Origin: Siphonodentalium dalli
Taxonomy: Eukaryota; Mollusca; Scaphopoda; Gadilida; Siphonodentaliidae
Direction: 5' to 3'
DNA length: 64,000 bases
NCBI GenBank assembly: GCA_032622095.1
Contig: CP136061.1
Span: 123,332,754-123,396,753 of the forward strand
In this document: piece by piece, positions 1 to 10,899 of the stretch
Layout of the letters: every line of letters begins with the position of its first letter
How positions within the stretch are numbered: position 1 is the stretch's first letter
The notes under the pieces: generated by a model
Database searches by the model: none
What the model was told of the DNA's origin: nothing
The model's input: only the letters and a program-made list of their open reading frames with translations
Position numbers and translations under genes: made by a program

Positions 1-165
1 CAGAATATAAAATGCAAAATCGAGGTGACTAATGGGTGAACATCACCAGCTTCAACTGGGGAACTTAAATCTGACCCTAGGTCTCCCACAGCAGTTGAGT
101 CCTAAACAGAATGAGGTTCCCAGAAGGTGAATTTGGTGATGCTAGCTTGCAGTGTGGGAGAGGGT
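1..165. mobile_element. DH8 element, fragment at window edge
   Basis: Matches the interior and one terminal hairpin of the DH8 family (CATCACCAGCTTCAACTGGG, then AGGTCTCCCACAGCAG, then the GAATGAGG...GGTGAATTTGGTGATGC arm). The left part lies outside the window; the right hairpin decays after about 160. Confidence 0.75.
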
Positions 166-180
166 AACTTTTAGGACACA

Positions 181-563
181 TAGGAGTTTGGGAGCCTCAA
201 TCCTCGCTGTACAGCACATTCCGGTCGGTTCTCCGTGATCAAAATTGATCCATAATTAGGTAAAATACTTTTATGTGGACTTTTGTGCATTGGAAAGTCT
301 TGCTGAAGTCAGAAATGAGCTATTCCTCTTGTTGTTTTCACATGAAGATTGTATGGAAAATTATAAGAAGGAAATTATGTTTTTCAGCACAAAGTCAAGT
401 TGGGTCAGAAATATTTTGTATAGATATTTTCTGACATACCTCCTCCTGTATTATATTATATCCATAGTTTGAAGGTTCTTAAGAGCCATGTTCGTTTTAA
501 AGGGACTCAAGTCCTTCGAAGTGGAATAGCACAAAAGTCTGTTAAACAACTATCATCAACATG
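181..563. other. No recognised feature
   Basis: AT-rich sequence with one 65-codon open frame (275-472) that ends in a hydrophobic run. No repeat seen elsewhere in the window and no exon signals. Confidence 0.5.
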
Positions 564-565
564 TA

Positions 566-694
566 CAGTAATGCCCTAAATAATCGACTCCTTAACCACA
601 GCAGAATTATGGGTAATTTTTCAGGATTTAGTCGGAAATATGGCTTGTTGCCATACATCGGAAAGCTCTCACTCGATTATTTAGGGTATTACTG
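566..694. mobile_element. PTA palindrome, internally deleted copy
   Basis: Starts CAGTAATGCCCTAAATAATC after TA (564-565) and ends GGGTATTACTG before TA (695-696). The left arm is complete to GGAAAGCTCTCACT; most of the right arm is deleted, leaving 129 bp instead of about 215. Confidence 0.85.
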
Positions 695-699
695 TACAT

Positions 700-1696
700 G
701 AAAAAATGGGTTGATTTAATATAATAACTCTCCAATAATGAGATTTTGCATGTCAAAACCATTGTTATATATTTACATAGCCCGTCTGTGTTACACTAAA
801 TCCTGTTTGGTGATTGGTCAACTGGGTCACCCGTTTCATATCCCAATAACACAGACTGTAACACGAACACAACGTCACAAATCTTGACCTAATCTCACTT
901 AATTGCTAAAAGAGGTCAGCAGAATAATTGGGCATGCTTTTAAAGTTTAGCCGAATTGAATCCCTAGCCAGTTATTTATATCGATCACATTATCATTGCT
1001 AAGTGCTTGGAAATCTTTAAAAATTGGGCTGACTTGAATAGTGTGCTGCCTGTTTGTATTATTGTGGGATATAGCGCTGAGCCGTTGGGGGCACATTTAC
1101 AGTTCACACAATGTGTTCCAATGACCAGTGTCATATCTCCCAATAACACACACACCCACTGCATTAATTTCTTATGTAAACATTTCTGTTATAGTGGAAT
1201 AACTGATAAAAGCCCAATTAATTCAATAAGTTACCAAAGTTTAATCAAAACTTGATGACAAACATTGGAAAAGTATTGATAAATAATCAGAAAATCATAT
1301 TCAGACCTGTTCAGACTAAAATATTTTAACTTAATTACTACACAGACTGAACTATTTGAACTTAATTACCACACGATCTGACATGATTAGCAATTTTTTT
1401 TGGACGAATCACTAACTATTGTTGCATAACAATGGTTTTTGTATAAGAAATTTTGTTATTTGAGAAGTATCAATAATGAATATAAGAACAAGTTGATCTA
1501 TTTCTCCATGTTCTACTTAGTGGTTATGTTTTCACAGACTTCGATATTTTTTTTGCACATTCACTCACTGTGAGTGTCTTGGTGAAGTTTGGTCCTTTTC
1601 AGTTATATGTATTTACATATTCTTAGCTGAATTTCAAAACTTCAAGCTACACTGGCAAGAGAGCAGTATTAATTGATTGTTCATTATCATATTTAG
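700..1696. other. Mostly unremarkable, with a minor tandem duplication
   Basis: A short imperfect direct repeat sits at about 1317-1383 (ACTTAATTACTACACAGACTG then ACTTAATTACCACACGATCTG). A CA-rich tract lies near 1146-1160. Otherwise no structure; this would be the intron or flank upstream of the 1697 exon. Confidence 0.45.
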
Positions 1697-1871
1697 GTCA
1701 AGTCCTCCAACAAACAAGTCTTCTGACAAAGAACAAGAAGCAGACCGAGATGTCAAGGAAGAGAAATCAGACAAGCAGCTTGAATCATCCAAGCCCCAGG
1801 CGAAAAAGTCAAAAAGAATAGGCAGCGGTTATGAATCAAGATCAGCAAGAAAGACTCAAGAAAATACTGAG
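1697..1871 (+). CDS. Probable internal exon of an unrecognised gene (charged, low-complexity segment)
   Basis: A 175-bp candidate exon. Seen: an acceptor-like TATTTAG just before 1697, an open frame of 58 codons after the split first codon, and a donor-like GAG|GTATAT at 1871/1872, after which the frame turns into AT-rich, hydrophobic, intron-like translation. The encoded peptide begins SSPPTNKSSDKEQEADRD, is rich in K, E, D, S and Q, and contains a basic stretch KPQAKKSKRIGSG near residue 40. This composition is typical of disordered linkers in nuclear proteins and is unlike every other open frame here, most of which come from repeats. The exon starts on the third base of a codon and ends at a codon boundary. 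I see no domain and do not recognise the protein. No neighbouring exon was identified, so the gene must extend beyond the window or have small exons I missed. The donor lacks the strong GTAAGT form, which lowers certainty. Confidence 0.6.
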
Positions 1872-2805
1872 GTATATTTGAGACTTTATTATTTTACATT
1901 CAAAATTTTTCATGGTTTTATAACGTTTAGTTCTTTGCAGTCAGTAAAATTAAACTTATTTAATACTTGGTCAAGTTTTCCATGCTCTGTTGCAAAAATT
2001 GAGAATGATTTCATTTCAGCAAATATTATTTTGCAATTTGGAAGTGGTTTCTGGTAAACCTGGTGAGATATTTATCCGCACACAATGAAGCTGCGGTACA
2101 GGTTAGCTCTTGTCATGGTGTTTCACATTTTTGTGAGTTATCAGTATTTTGGAAGAAATTTCACCAGTATTTCTTGAAAACAAAATTGTATTTTGGGAAA
2201 TTTTGAATTTAGTTCAAAATAAAAAATCTTTGATATTATTTTGTATCATAGGAACATGTTCTTTCAGTCAATACTGTTTTGATATATACTGTTACATATT
2301 AGCTTCTTTGATCTTGGAAAATGTGCTTCATGTGCTACACTTTATTTTATTGTTTATCATTAATTGTTTATTTCTCATTGTCTTTGATGTGCATATGCTT
2401 AATGTATGTGAAAGCAGGGACAAACTGTCGGTACTATCAAACATTTCAACTGCCAACAATTTCAACTGCATTTCTCTCTACCTTGAACCAAATCAAATTT
2501 TGAACCTTTAAAACATCTCATGCAGCCCCTCCCTTAAATTTGAATTTTCCAACTTGTATTTCGACATTTTCATCTGTTGGAAAATTCCAACCTAATGTAC
2601 ATGTAACACACTGTCTTCCTCTGGTTAGAAATTTTCCAACTGAGAGCCATTTGAGTTGAAGTTGTCTAAAAACAACATACTTTACACTAATTTTCCAGTC
2701 TCAAATTTCCAAGAATTATTCAATTGTTGAATTGTTTTACCAAAGTTTGTGGGCTGGAGCAGGAGGGGGTGGATTGGAGAACAGGCAGTGACAAGTGACA
2801 CAGTG
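1872..2805. other. Putative intron following the 1697-1871 exon
   Basis: AT-rich sequence with overlapping open frames that translate to strongly hydrophobic peptides, as expected for T-rich introns. A small inverted motif around GGAAAATTCCAAC recurs at 2546-2600 and 2628-2640. No second exon could be supported. Confidence 0.4.
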
Positions 2806-3017
2806 TTATAGTGTGAGGGTGTGAGACTGTGTTCCTATACAAACCTTAATAACAGGGAATCTTGATATATTCTGGAAAATTTCATAGTATGTTAGCCGTT
2901 TATTTACAGTCATTGCCTTCTGAATGTTCGCTTTTGTTATAATGGTGAGCTTTTTCGCTTTAATACAGTCTATATGAACTGTGTGAAAACGAACCTTCAG
3001 ATTTATCAGATAGGGTG

Positions 3018-3455
3018 CAAACCTGAGTTTAGTGTTCCTGTCATTTGCAGAATGAGGTCCCCAGAGGGTGAATTTAGTGATGCTGTCCTGCATAACAGGC
3101 TAGCATCACCAAATTCACCCTCTGGGGGACCTCATTTTGCATGGCCTCATCTGCTACGGGAGACATAGACTCATATTGAAGTTCCCAAATGGTGAATATT
3201 GTGATGTACACCCATTGGGAACCTCTGCGACTTTGGGGATATAGAGAAACTAAACTAAAAAGGATATAGAATCTGTGTGAAGAAGTTTCTATATAAATTT
3301 TATAATAAAGAATTTTTCCAGAGAAGATGAGGGCTAAGCAGGATGAGGACCCCAGAGGGTGAATTTGGTGATGTTAGCCTACTATGTGGGATAGCATCAT
3401 GCACTAAACTGGGGACCTCATTCTGCAAATGACAGGCACACTATCCTCAGGCTTG
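3018..3455. mobile_element. DH8 element, full length with perfect 8-bp target duplication
   Basis: A 438-bp element bounded by ATAGGGTG at 3010-3017 and again at 3456-3463. Terminal inverted repeats read CAAACCTGAG... and ...CTCAGGCTTG. Each end carries a long hairpin whose arms contain GAATGAGGTCCCCAGAGGG and its complement. The interior is an AT-rich stretch with TAGAGAAACTAAACTAAAA and an AGAAGATGAGG segment. There is no coding capacity. The 8-bp duplication points to the hAT (or P) class of transposase. Confidence 0.92.
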
Positions 3456-3596
3456 ATAGGGTGTCAGTAAAATATACATTATTAGTCATCATTTCACTTA
3501 CTTTCCACATATGAGAACATTACAAGAACATATCTTGGGATATATCAGAATATGTTATTGAAATGTTTGTTTGTCCTTCGTTAAGACCTATCAGTC

Positions 3597-4018
3597 CAAG
3601 CCTTGAAATAGTGTGTCTGACATTTGCAGAATGAGGTCCCCAGAGGGTTAATTTAGTGATGAACATTAACCCTCTGAGGGACTTCATTCTGCTTTATATG
3701 CCTCATCACCGGGAAATATCAAGAGTCTCAAATTAACATTGTTTTTAGATATATTTTCCCTTCTGTTCAGTTTCTATATCCCTTAATTTGCAGAAGATAA
3801 AATGCATAACCGAGGTGACTAATGGGTGAACATCAACAACTTCAATTGGGGAACTTCAATCTGATCTTAGGTCTCCCATAGCAGTAGTGGCCTCAGCAGA
3901 ATGAGGTTCCTAGAGGATGAATTTGGTGATGCTAGCCCAGTGATGTGGGATAGCATCACTAAATTCACCCCCTGGGGACCTCATTCTGAAAATGTCAGAC
4001 ACACTATTTCCAGGCTTG
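3597..4018. mobile_element. DH8 element, full length
   Basis: 422 bp. Ends CAAGCCTTGAAATAG and CTATTTCCAGGCTTG. Flanks TATCAGTC and TACCTGTC match at 6 of 8 positions, consistent with an aged target duplication. The interior is inverted relative to the 3018 copy. Confidence 0.88.
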
Positions 4019-4782
4019 TACCTGTCATCTTATTTGCACTTACATTCCATATATGGGAACATTGGGATCTATGAGAAGATGTTGGAGAATCTGCCTGTAT
4101 GCCCTTTGCCAGAATAGAGACGGCATTTGCAATTGTAGCTTAAGACCTGGTTCTGAATAATAGAATAGTCTGAATGGCGCTGCCGACAAAGTTGATGGAA
4201 ATGTTAAGTGTTAATTCTGTTACACATTTCTTGCATTGATTTTCCCAGACTTATATTGAAACCCTCTCCAGATGTATCCTTCATATAATGCCATGGTTTT
4301 ACCTGAAGAATAGGCAAAAAACCAATGTGTAGCGAGAATCAATTTTCTCTCATTGTTCGGCGCCCTACTGAGAAACAATTACTCCGTGGATTCAACACAT
4401 CCCAGCGCGCACAGGTGTACAACTGTCAATATATGATTCCAGAGATATATCCAGCAGAGAAACATGCCTCGTCGCAATTATATTCTTACTCTCGCATTTA
4501 TTTGTGCATTGCGCACAGGCTCATGGCCGCTATATATCCATGATTATCTTTCCGACAATGAATTTAAAGATTATTTATATATATTTTTAGAATATCGGCA
4601 GTTGTTCACATTAAAGCAAATTCATACTGATCCTCGCATTTTGATATCAGTAGATATCATTGGTCATGATTATCATCATTGCAGTCTGGGCTGGGCGAGC
4701 ATAGGATCAAACTCTGGCATGGGTGATTTCAAGCTTCGTATGAATTGAGGGACATGATCATTTGTAATAAATCTTGCACATA
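4019..4782. other. No recognised feature
   Basis: Single-copy-looking sequence with two overlapping open frames (4325-4543, 4464-4748) that lack coding bias or domains. No exon signals that I would trust. Confidence 0.4.
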
Positions 4783-4996
4783 CAGTAAATGCCCTAAGTA
4801 ATCGACTCCTTAACCACAGCAGAATTATGGGTAACTTTTCAGGATTTAGTCGGAAATATGGCTTGCTGCCATTCATCGGAAAGCTCTCAGTGAGAGCTTT
4901 CCGATGAATGGCAACAAGCCATATTTCCGACTAAATCCTGAAAAGTTACCCATAATTCTGCTGTGGTTAAGGAGTCAATTACTTTGGGTATTACTG
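4783..4996. mobile_element. PTA palindrome, near full length
   Basis: TA at 4781-4782 and 4997-4998. The two arms (CTTAACCACAGCAGAATTAT... and its complement) meet at CTCTCAGTGAGAGCTTTCC near 4890. 214 bp, a nearly perfect inverted repeat that would extrude or transcribe as one hairpin. Confidence 0.93.
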
Positions 4997-5021
4997 TAAT
5001 CAATGAACGCATCTTACTGAA

Positions 5022-5458
5022 CAGGCCTCTAAATATGGTGCCGGACATGTTCAGAATGTCTACCATCACTAAACTAACCCTCTTGGGGACCTCATTCTGC
5101 TTAGGCTTCATCTTTTCTGGAAAGTATTTTTTATTGTCAAATTTAGCAATTTTCAGTTCCTTTCCAAATCTTCTTCAGAAAGTTTCTTTTTCTTTTTTAC
5201 TTTAATTTATCTATACCGGTATTGCACAATTTGCAGACAATACAATGCATAATCGAGGTTCCCAATGGGTGCCCATCACCAACTTCACCATATGAGAACT
5301 TAAATATGTGCCTAGGTTTCCCATTGCAGATGACACCATGCAAGAGGTCCCCAGAGGATGAATTTAGTGATGCTAGCCCGCTGTGCTGGGTAGCATCACT
5401 AAATTCAACCTCTGGGGACCTCATTCTGCAAATGGCCAGCACCATATTTTGACACCTG
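5022..5458. mobile_element. DH8 element, variant-end subfamily
   Basis: Ends read CAGGCCTCTAAATATGGTGC and ...CACCATATTTTGACACCTG, a different outer 20 bp joined to the usual hairpins. Flanks TTACTGAA and ATACTGAG match at 6 of 8. Its left end begins 26 bp after the PTA copy at 4783. Confidence 0.85.
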
Positions 5459-5539
5459 ATACTGAGCCAGTGACACCTGATGTATCAGCAGATATCAATG
5501 TTTTGGCTTATTACTTATTATATAGATTATTATATAGAA

Positions 5540-5720
5540 ATGGGTTTCCATCCATACATCCATCCGTCCATCTATCTGTAACAACTTTGGATCTCTGTGT
5601 CCTCGTCATCATTGGTTGGATTTGAATGATCTGCGATATCTAATGAACCACCATAGAGGGAAGGGATATTCACATCGACCAGATTTCTCCCATTAATTTT
5701 TGCAGACTTGTGGTCCATAA
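5540..5720 (+). repeat. T-family tandem-array unit, single diverged copy
   Basis: Contains CATCCATCCGTCCATC, a GGATATTCACATCG segment and CCCATTAATTTTTGCAG. These align with the T array at 6600-7140 (GATACCCACATACT, CCATTAATTTTTACCAG). Confidence 0.6.
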
Positions 5721-5737
5721 CCATTTCTCTTAATTTC

Positions 5738-5828
5738 GCTTAACCGTAAATCATTTGCGCTTAATCACAAATAATTTGTGCTTAAGCGCAAATCATTTTT
5801 ACGCTTAAGTGCAAATCATTAAGCGCAA
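5738..5828. repeat. Cluster of CGCTTAAGCG-type palindromes, left
   Basis: About four degenerate copies of a 22-25 bp unit centred on GCTTAAGC with AAATCATT/AATGATTT spacers. Each unit is itself a palindrome. A matching cluster lies at 6398-6456. Confidence 0.8.
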
Positions 5829-5913
5829 ATAAAAATTAATATGCATTGATCCCCCCTGAATTAATTTTAAATGGCACAGGCCTAAACAGATCACTAAAGT
5901 CTATATAGGCCCA

Positions 5914-6330
5914 CCATATGAGGGAAGCAATCCCCCAGTAACCTGCAGTAACCCCAAGATCCCTTTTATGACCTTGGGAATTGTATAGATCTGTGCAGGA
6001 TATGTCTCTTTTATAAAATATACTAGATCTCTGGGATGGAGACACAAATTCTTGGGGACAGGGATGCTGATAATATGAAAATAGGGGTTTTTCCCCTGTT
6101 TCAAGTCAATAAGTACACCATATGAGGGAAGCAAGCCCCCAGTAATCCCTAATTCCCTATTTATGGTCATGGAAATGGTATATATCTGTGCAGGAGATGT
6201 CCCTTTAATAAAATATACTAGAGCTCTGGGAGTGAGGCACCAATTCTTGGAACACCAGGGACAGAGATGCTGATATGCATATGGAAATATGTTTTTTCTT
6301 CAACTTTCGAGTCTGTATGGGCTACTACTA
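5914..6330 (+). repeat. Two tandem units of about 204 bp
   Basis: CCATATGAGGGAAGCAA occurs at about 5914 and again at about 6118. Both units continue through a (G/T)TATAGATCTGTGCAGGA-like segment, AAAATATACTAGA and GGGACAG.GATGCTGATA. The pair is bracketed by the two CGCTTAAGCG clusters, so 5738-6456 may be one mobile unit. Confidence 0.75.
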
Positions 6331-6397
6331 TGGGCCCATGATAATATACTATGAGATGGACTCAATCATTCACAATCGGGTAAGTAAGGGAGTGTTA

Positions 6398-6456
6398 GGT
6401 ATTTGTGCTTAAGCGCAATGATTTACGCTTAAGCGCAAATGATTTGTGCTTAAGCA
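6398..6456. repeat. Cluster of CGCTTAAGCG-type palindromes, right
   Basis: Three successive copies (TTTGTGCTTAAGCGCAATGA, TTTACGCTTAAGCGCAAATG, TTTGTGCTTAAGCACAATTA). Same unit as 5738-5828. Confidence 0.8.
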
Positions 6457-6599
6457 CAATTATATTGATAGACAAATAAATAATAAATGTGAAAAGGGGC
6501 TCCCATATTCCTACTATCATTATACTATACTATTAGAATTTTCTAGATGAAGTGTTCACAATTTGGAAAATGTTAATTTCGCACTTAAACCATTTTGCA

Positions 6600-7140
6600 A
6601 AGTATTATGCCCCAACCCCCGTAAGAGGTTTGGGTCATATACTCGAGGGCTTCTTCCATCATCTGTTCATTGAGCCGTAAATCTGTCTGTCCATACGAAC
6701 ATATCACATTGTAACTCTGGTATTAATTATCGCATTTCGTTGTCCTTTTGATGTTGATAGTACAAGCTGGGGGAAAGGATACCCACATACTACAGTTTCG
6801 TCCATTAATTTTTACCAGAGTTTGGCCCTTGTTTGAATTGGAAATTTGTGAATTTTGTGTTCGTCCGAACATATCACCTTGTTACATGGTTGTATGGTTG
6901 TGAATTATTGGATTTTGTTGTCCTTTGCCATGGTGATCACAGTTTGTTGGAAAAGATACCCACATACTATGCATTTCATCCATTGAGTTTTACCAGAGTT
7001 TCAGCCCTTGTTTGACTTGGAAATTTCTGAATTTTGTATCCGTATGAAAATTGCAGCTTGTAACTTGGGCATGGATCATTGAATTTGGTTGTGCTTTGGT
7101 GTATTGACAGCCCAGTGTTTGGGGAATAGATACCCACTTC
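6600..7140 (+). repeat. T-family tandem array, about 175-bp units
   Basis: Three diverged units. TTTGAATTGGAAATTTGTGA (about 6832) and TTTGACTTGGAAATTTCTGA (about 7010) mark the same point about 175 bp apart. Each unit runs through a GTTGTCCTTT-type segment and a GATACCCACATACT-type segment. It opens with CCCCAACCCCCGTAAGAGGTTTGGG, a degenerate G/C hairpin like other arrays here. No coding. Confidence 0.8.
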
Positions 7141-7193
7141 TTGGATTTAGAAAATAACAAAATTTGTCCATCCGTACAAATATATAGAATTTC

Positions 7194-7337
7194 CCACTAT
7201 CTGTATTGTGTGTTGAGGGTGTGGGCATACCACTATCTGTATTGTGTGTTGAGGGTGTGGGCATACCACTATCTGTATTGTGTGTTGAGGGTGTGGGCAT
7301 ACCACTATCTGTATTGTGTGTTGAGGGTGTGGCCATA
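7194..7337 (+). repeat. Minisatellite, four copies of 36 bp
   Basis: Units begin CCACTATCTGTATTGTG at 7194, 7230, 7266 and 7302 and end GGGTGTGGGCATA. The first three are identical; the last has one change (GGCCATA). Because 36 is a multiple of three, frames on both strands stay open across it; I do not regard them as genes. Confidence 0.95.
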
Positions 7338-7689
7338 TGCCACGCTGGGTTGCACTTGTTATATTCTGGTTGCAGAGGCATAATATTTTCTTGAAAACCT
7401 CAGCATATATTCATTGATTTTGTATAGGGAACAGAAAAGAATTATCGGCATACTAAATAGCATGAGCTTATGAGAAAATTGATCAAATTGTATTGTAGTA
7501 GTCTAAAAAAATCCCATTACTGTGCTCGGTAAAGCTAACAGTTTTTCTACCTTGATATGGATGTATATGCCAATGCTTACTAAAGGAGAATCAATTGATC
7601 GGCATCATAATGGCCGGCCTACGTCACGCGGGAATTGTGTGCAAGAACACATTATTGATGAAAACTACGGCATTATCCCCGCATGGGTT

Positions 7690-7851
7690 GCCAGGTAGAA
7701 TGATGATTTGATGCCCCGCCCTTAATTTATTGATAAGAACTCTCATGCATGGACGTTTTGTTCCAATTATCTGCTTTGCATTCATCGCTAGTCTCGATCC
7801 ATCCATAATTGTGTTCTGCCACTTATAAATACATACTACCATGACCCCTCA
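7690..7851 (+). repeat. Local duplication X, copy 1
   Basis: About 160 bp from GCCAGGTAGAATGA to ACCATGACCCCTC, repeated in the same orientation at 9225-9386 with roughly 85-90% identity by eye (TGGACGTTTTGTTCCAAT, CTCGATCCATCCATAAT shared). Confidence 0.85.
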
Positions 7852-8016
7852 ACTAGAGGCTTGTTGAAACTAGTTTAAAAAAAAAACTAGTGAGACTCGG
7901 TCAAAACTCACCTTGATGTAAATTAAAGTCAGGATTAACATACAAAATAGTGCAAAAAGAATGCCGTCCTCATTTTGTGTAGAAATACAATTGCCTTCCT
8001 GTATGTCTCCGCCATA

Positions 8017-8081
8017 CAGGATGGTTTGTCAGGATGGTTTGTCAGGATGGTTTGTCAGGATGGTTTGTCAGGATAGTTTTT
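8017..8081 (+). repeat. Minisatellite, five copies of 13 bp
   Basis: CAGGATGGTTTGT repeated at 8017, 8030, 8043 and 8056, then a diverged fifth copy (CAGGATAGTTTTT). Preceded by CCATA, so the array starts within otherwise unique DNA. Confidence 0.93.
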
Positions 8082-8166
8082 CTAACACAGGCTATAACAA
8101 AAATAAGATTTTTCGCTCACCCCCTAACCACCAAGAATCTCCCTACTTGAAAACTAGTATCATCAT

Positions 8167-8601
8167 TAAGCCTGCAAATAGTGTGTCTGTCATTTGCAAA
8201 ATGAGGTCCCCAGAGGGTGAGTTTATGACACTATCCCGCACAGCGGGCTAGCGTTACTAAATTCAGCCTCTGGGAACCTCATTCTGCTGAGGCCTCAACT
8301 ACTATGGTAGACCTAGCATCAGATTGAAGTTCACCAGTTGAAGTTGGTGATGTTCACCCATTGGGCATCTCGATTATGCATTTTATCTTCTGCAAATTAG
8401 GGGATATAGAAACTTCCCAGAAGGAAAAACGTAACTAAAAACAATGTTAATTTGATACTTCCCAGAAGATGAGGCCTAAGCAGAATGAGGTCTCCAGAGG
8501 GTGAATTTGGTGATGCTAGCCCGCTGTGCGGGATAGTATCACTAAATTCACCCTCTGGGGACCTCATTCTGCAAATGACAGACATGCTATTTACAGGCTT
8601 T
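8167..8601. mobile_element. DH8 element, full length with worn ends
   Basis: 435 bp. Left end TAAGCCTGCAAATAGTG and right end CTATTTACAGGCTTT, each with one base changed from the CAAG/CTTG terminus. Both hairpins and the AACTGAAC-like interior are present. No convincing target duplication remains. Confidence 0.82.
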
Positions 8602-8653
8602 TTTTTAGTTCAGATCAAAAAGTCTAGGACTGACATAGTGCTCTACATCTAAA

Positions 8654-9052
8654 CTAGCCTGTATATAGTGTGTCTGTCATATGCAGAATGAGGTCTGATG
8701 AGGGTGAATTTAGTGATGCTACCCTGCACATCAGGCTAGAATAACTAAATTAACACTTTAGTGACCTCATTCTGCTTGGGCCTTATCTTCTGGGAAGTAT
8801 CTATGGTCTCAAATTAATATTGTTTTCAGTGACTTTTTCCCCTTCTGTTCAGTTTCTATTTCCCCTAATTTGCAGAAGATATATTGCATAATCGAGGTAA
8901 CTAATGGGTGAACATCACCAACTTCAACTGGGGAACTTCAATCTGATCCTAGGTCTCCCATAGCAGTTGAGGCCTGATGTGGGATAGCGTCACTAAATTC
9001 ACCCTCTGTGGATCTCATTCTGCAAATGACAGATAAATTATATCAAGGATTG
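8654..9052. mobile_element. DH8 element with perfect 8-bp target duplication
   Basis: 399 bp, flanked by CATCTAAA at 8646-8653 and 9053-9060. The right hairpin has lost most of its outer arm (GTTGAGGCCTGATGTGGGATAGC joins the middle directly). Confidence 0.92.
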
Positions 9053-9224
9053 CATCTAAACTAAAATTTACAACTGGAAATTGTCCCATCATGACTGAGT
9101 GAGAGTCTGGTTTAAAACTGTTGATGTTCGTGATGGTCCTCTTTTGTCTGCTCCTTGTTGTAACCACTAGATGTTTAACAAATTGATAATGTTGTACCAC
9201 AACAGGACACTAATACAATTGTTT

Positions 9225-9386
9225 GCCAGGAAGAATGAATTATTTTATGCCTCGCCCTTAATTTATTGATAAGAAGTCTTGTCCATGGACGTTTTGTTCC
9301 AATGATCTACTTTGCATTCATCGCAGTCTCGATCCATCCATAATGGTGTCCTGCCACTTATAAATACACACCACCATGACCTCTCA
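9225..9386 (+). repeat. Local duplication X, copy 2
   Basis: Direct copy of 7690-7851. Two DH8 elements lie between the copies. The copy ends 17 bp before the TTAA of the F fragment at 9408. Confidence 0.85.
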
Positions 9387-9407
9387 AACAAAACTTGTTC
9401 TTATTAA

Positions 9408-9488
9408 CCCTTTCAGTGCCAAGTCTGATTTTTGTATCAACCCATATTTCCTTGATCATTTTTCAAATTTATTGATTATAATAATGTT
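9408..9488 (-). mobile_element. TTAA family F, half element
   Basis: TTAA (9404-9407) then CCCTTTCAGTGCCAAGTC, continuing through TTTTTGTATCAACCCATATT to TTATTGATTATAATAATG. It then joins DH8 sequence directly, so the second half is missing. The full copy is at 24271-24424 in the other orientation. Confidence 0.8.
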
Positions 9489-9839
9489 ATTCTGCTGAGG
9501 ACTCAACTGCTATGGGAGACAAAGGATCAGATTGAAGTTCCCCGGTTGAAGTTGGTAATGTTCACCCATTTATAGTCACCTCTATTACACATTTTATCTT
9601 CTGAAAATTAGGGGATATAGAAACTATTTAACAACAGAAGGGAAAAAGTAACTAAAACAACAGCTGAAAACAATGTTAATTTGAGACTATAGATACTTCA
9701 CAGAAGATGAGGCCTAAGCAGAATGAGGTCCCCAGAGGGCGAATTTAGTGATGCTAACCTACTGTGCGGGTTAGCGTTACTAAATTCACCCTCTTGGTAC
9801 CTTATTCAGCAAATGACAGACACACTATTTCAAGACTTG
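9489..9839. mobile_element. DH8 element lacking its left hairpin
   Basis: Begins abruptly at ATTCTGCTGAGGACTCAACTG (middle of the family consensus) and ends CTATTTCAAGACTTG. The truncation point is shared with the truncated F element on its left, implying one deletion that fused the two. Confidence 0.8.
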
Positions 9840-10202
9840 TCTAAACAGGCAAACTGCCCTCCAGTATCTCATGACGTTTGGAAGACCTGTGGAGACTCAG
9901 TTTATACATAGTATTTGTTGGACTTGTCACTTTCTTCTATGTCCCAGAGACTAAAATATAGGTACCTTGTATGTGTAGATTTGAAGGAGAGATAACAGAA
10001 TCTACATATACCTGCATGTTGAATACATCAAAACTAACTCTTTGATATAACTCATTGATATAGTGCTGTAAAATGTGCAATCCTTCTTATAATTTGCCAT
10101 GCAATCTTCATTGAGCAGACAGAGAGAAAAGGTCCATTTTATATTTCTATCACTTCAATAATTTCTGAGGCACATGAAGTTGGTATAAAGGCATTTAATG
10201 TA

Positions 10203-10262
10203 TCGGACTGGCTAGCCGAAGTGCTGTATACGGTACTTTAGCCAAACTGCTAAAGTACCGTC
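10203..10262. repeat. Palindromic CTTTAGC/GCTAAAG cluster, copy 1
   Basis: GTGCTGTATACGGTACTTTAG followed by GCTAAAGTACCGT, a hairpin built on TATACGGTACTTTAGC. Repeated at 10640-10738. Confidence 0.7.
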
Positions 10263-10639
10263 AATATATATGTTGCTTGCATGACTTCATCACGCCAGTC
10301 ATCACGCCAACTTGAAATGTGCACGTTCGTCACAACAATGGCGGTGCCTGTGTGCTGATATATTCAAGGCCAAATTAACATGGATTTCGAGCACTTTCAG
10401 ACAGCACGAGGTATATATAATCGGGGATTTGAATCCATGCAGGATAATCCATTTCCAAAATCAAAATAACGTGCCTGGCTACTATATGGTATGGACTCGA
10501 AAGAGACTATAGTCCCATGACAAAATACCAAACGATTTGTGCATGTATCGAGGCCATCACGCAGTTCATATTATTCAAAACACAATTATGTCTGCATGTA
10601 TATTCAGGTGGCATGCAAATCAAATGTATAGGCCTACAT

Positions 10640-10738
10640 ACCGTACTCTAGTCAAGCTGCTAAGGTGCTGTATACAGTACTTTAGCAGTTCGACTAAAGT
10701 GCCGTATACGGTACTTTAGCAGCCCGACTAAAGTGCCA
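10640..10738. repeat. Palindromic CTTTAGC/GCTAAAG cluster, copy 2
   Basis: About three alternating-orientation units of GTGCCGTATACGGTACTTTAG / CGACTAAAGTGC. GTATAC is an internal palindrome. Together with 10203-10262 it brackets about 380 bp of otherwise unrecognised sequence. Confidence 0.7.
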
Positions 10739-10899
10739 TACAATCTTACTGTATTTATGGACTGACATGTAAATTGATTTCGGGAACCAGACATGAAATG
10801 CAACATAATTGAGAATTGTCAGATATAATTTGAGTCTCCAAACTGCCATGTGGCTTTAAATTTTAACTATTAATCTTGGACATTCAAACAGGCTGTACA

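Noticed and set aside
2149-2511. 120-codon hydrophobic frame as a membrane protein
   Set aside because: T-rich DNA gives hydrophobic translations by composition; two frames are open at once and no start or splice signals stand out.
5738-6456. CRISPR-like array of regularly spaced palindromes
   Set aside because: Spacers are only a few bases and themselves repetitive; the setting is clearly eukaryotic and no cas genes are near.
7076-7394. Open frames with 12-residue peptide repeats on both strands
   Set aside because: They are translations of a 36-bp minisatellite whose length is a multiple of three; the same array is open in several frames on both strands, so there is no sign of selection for a protein.
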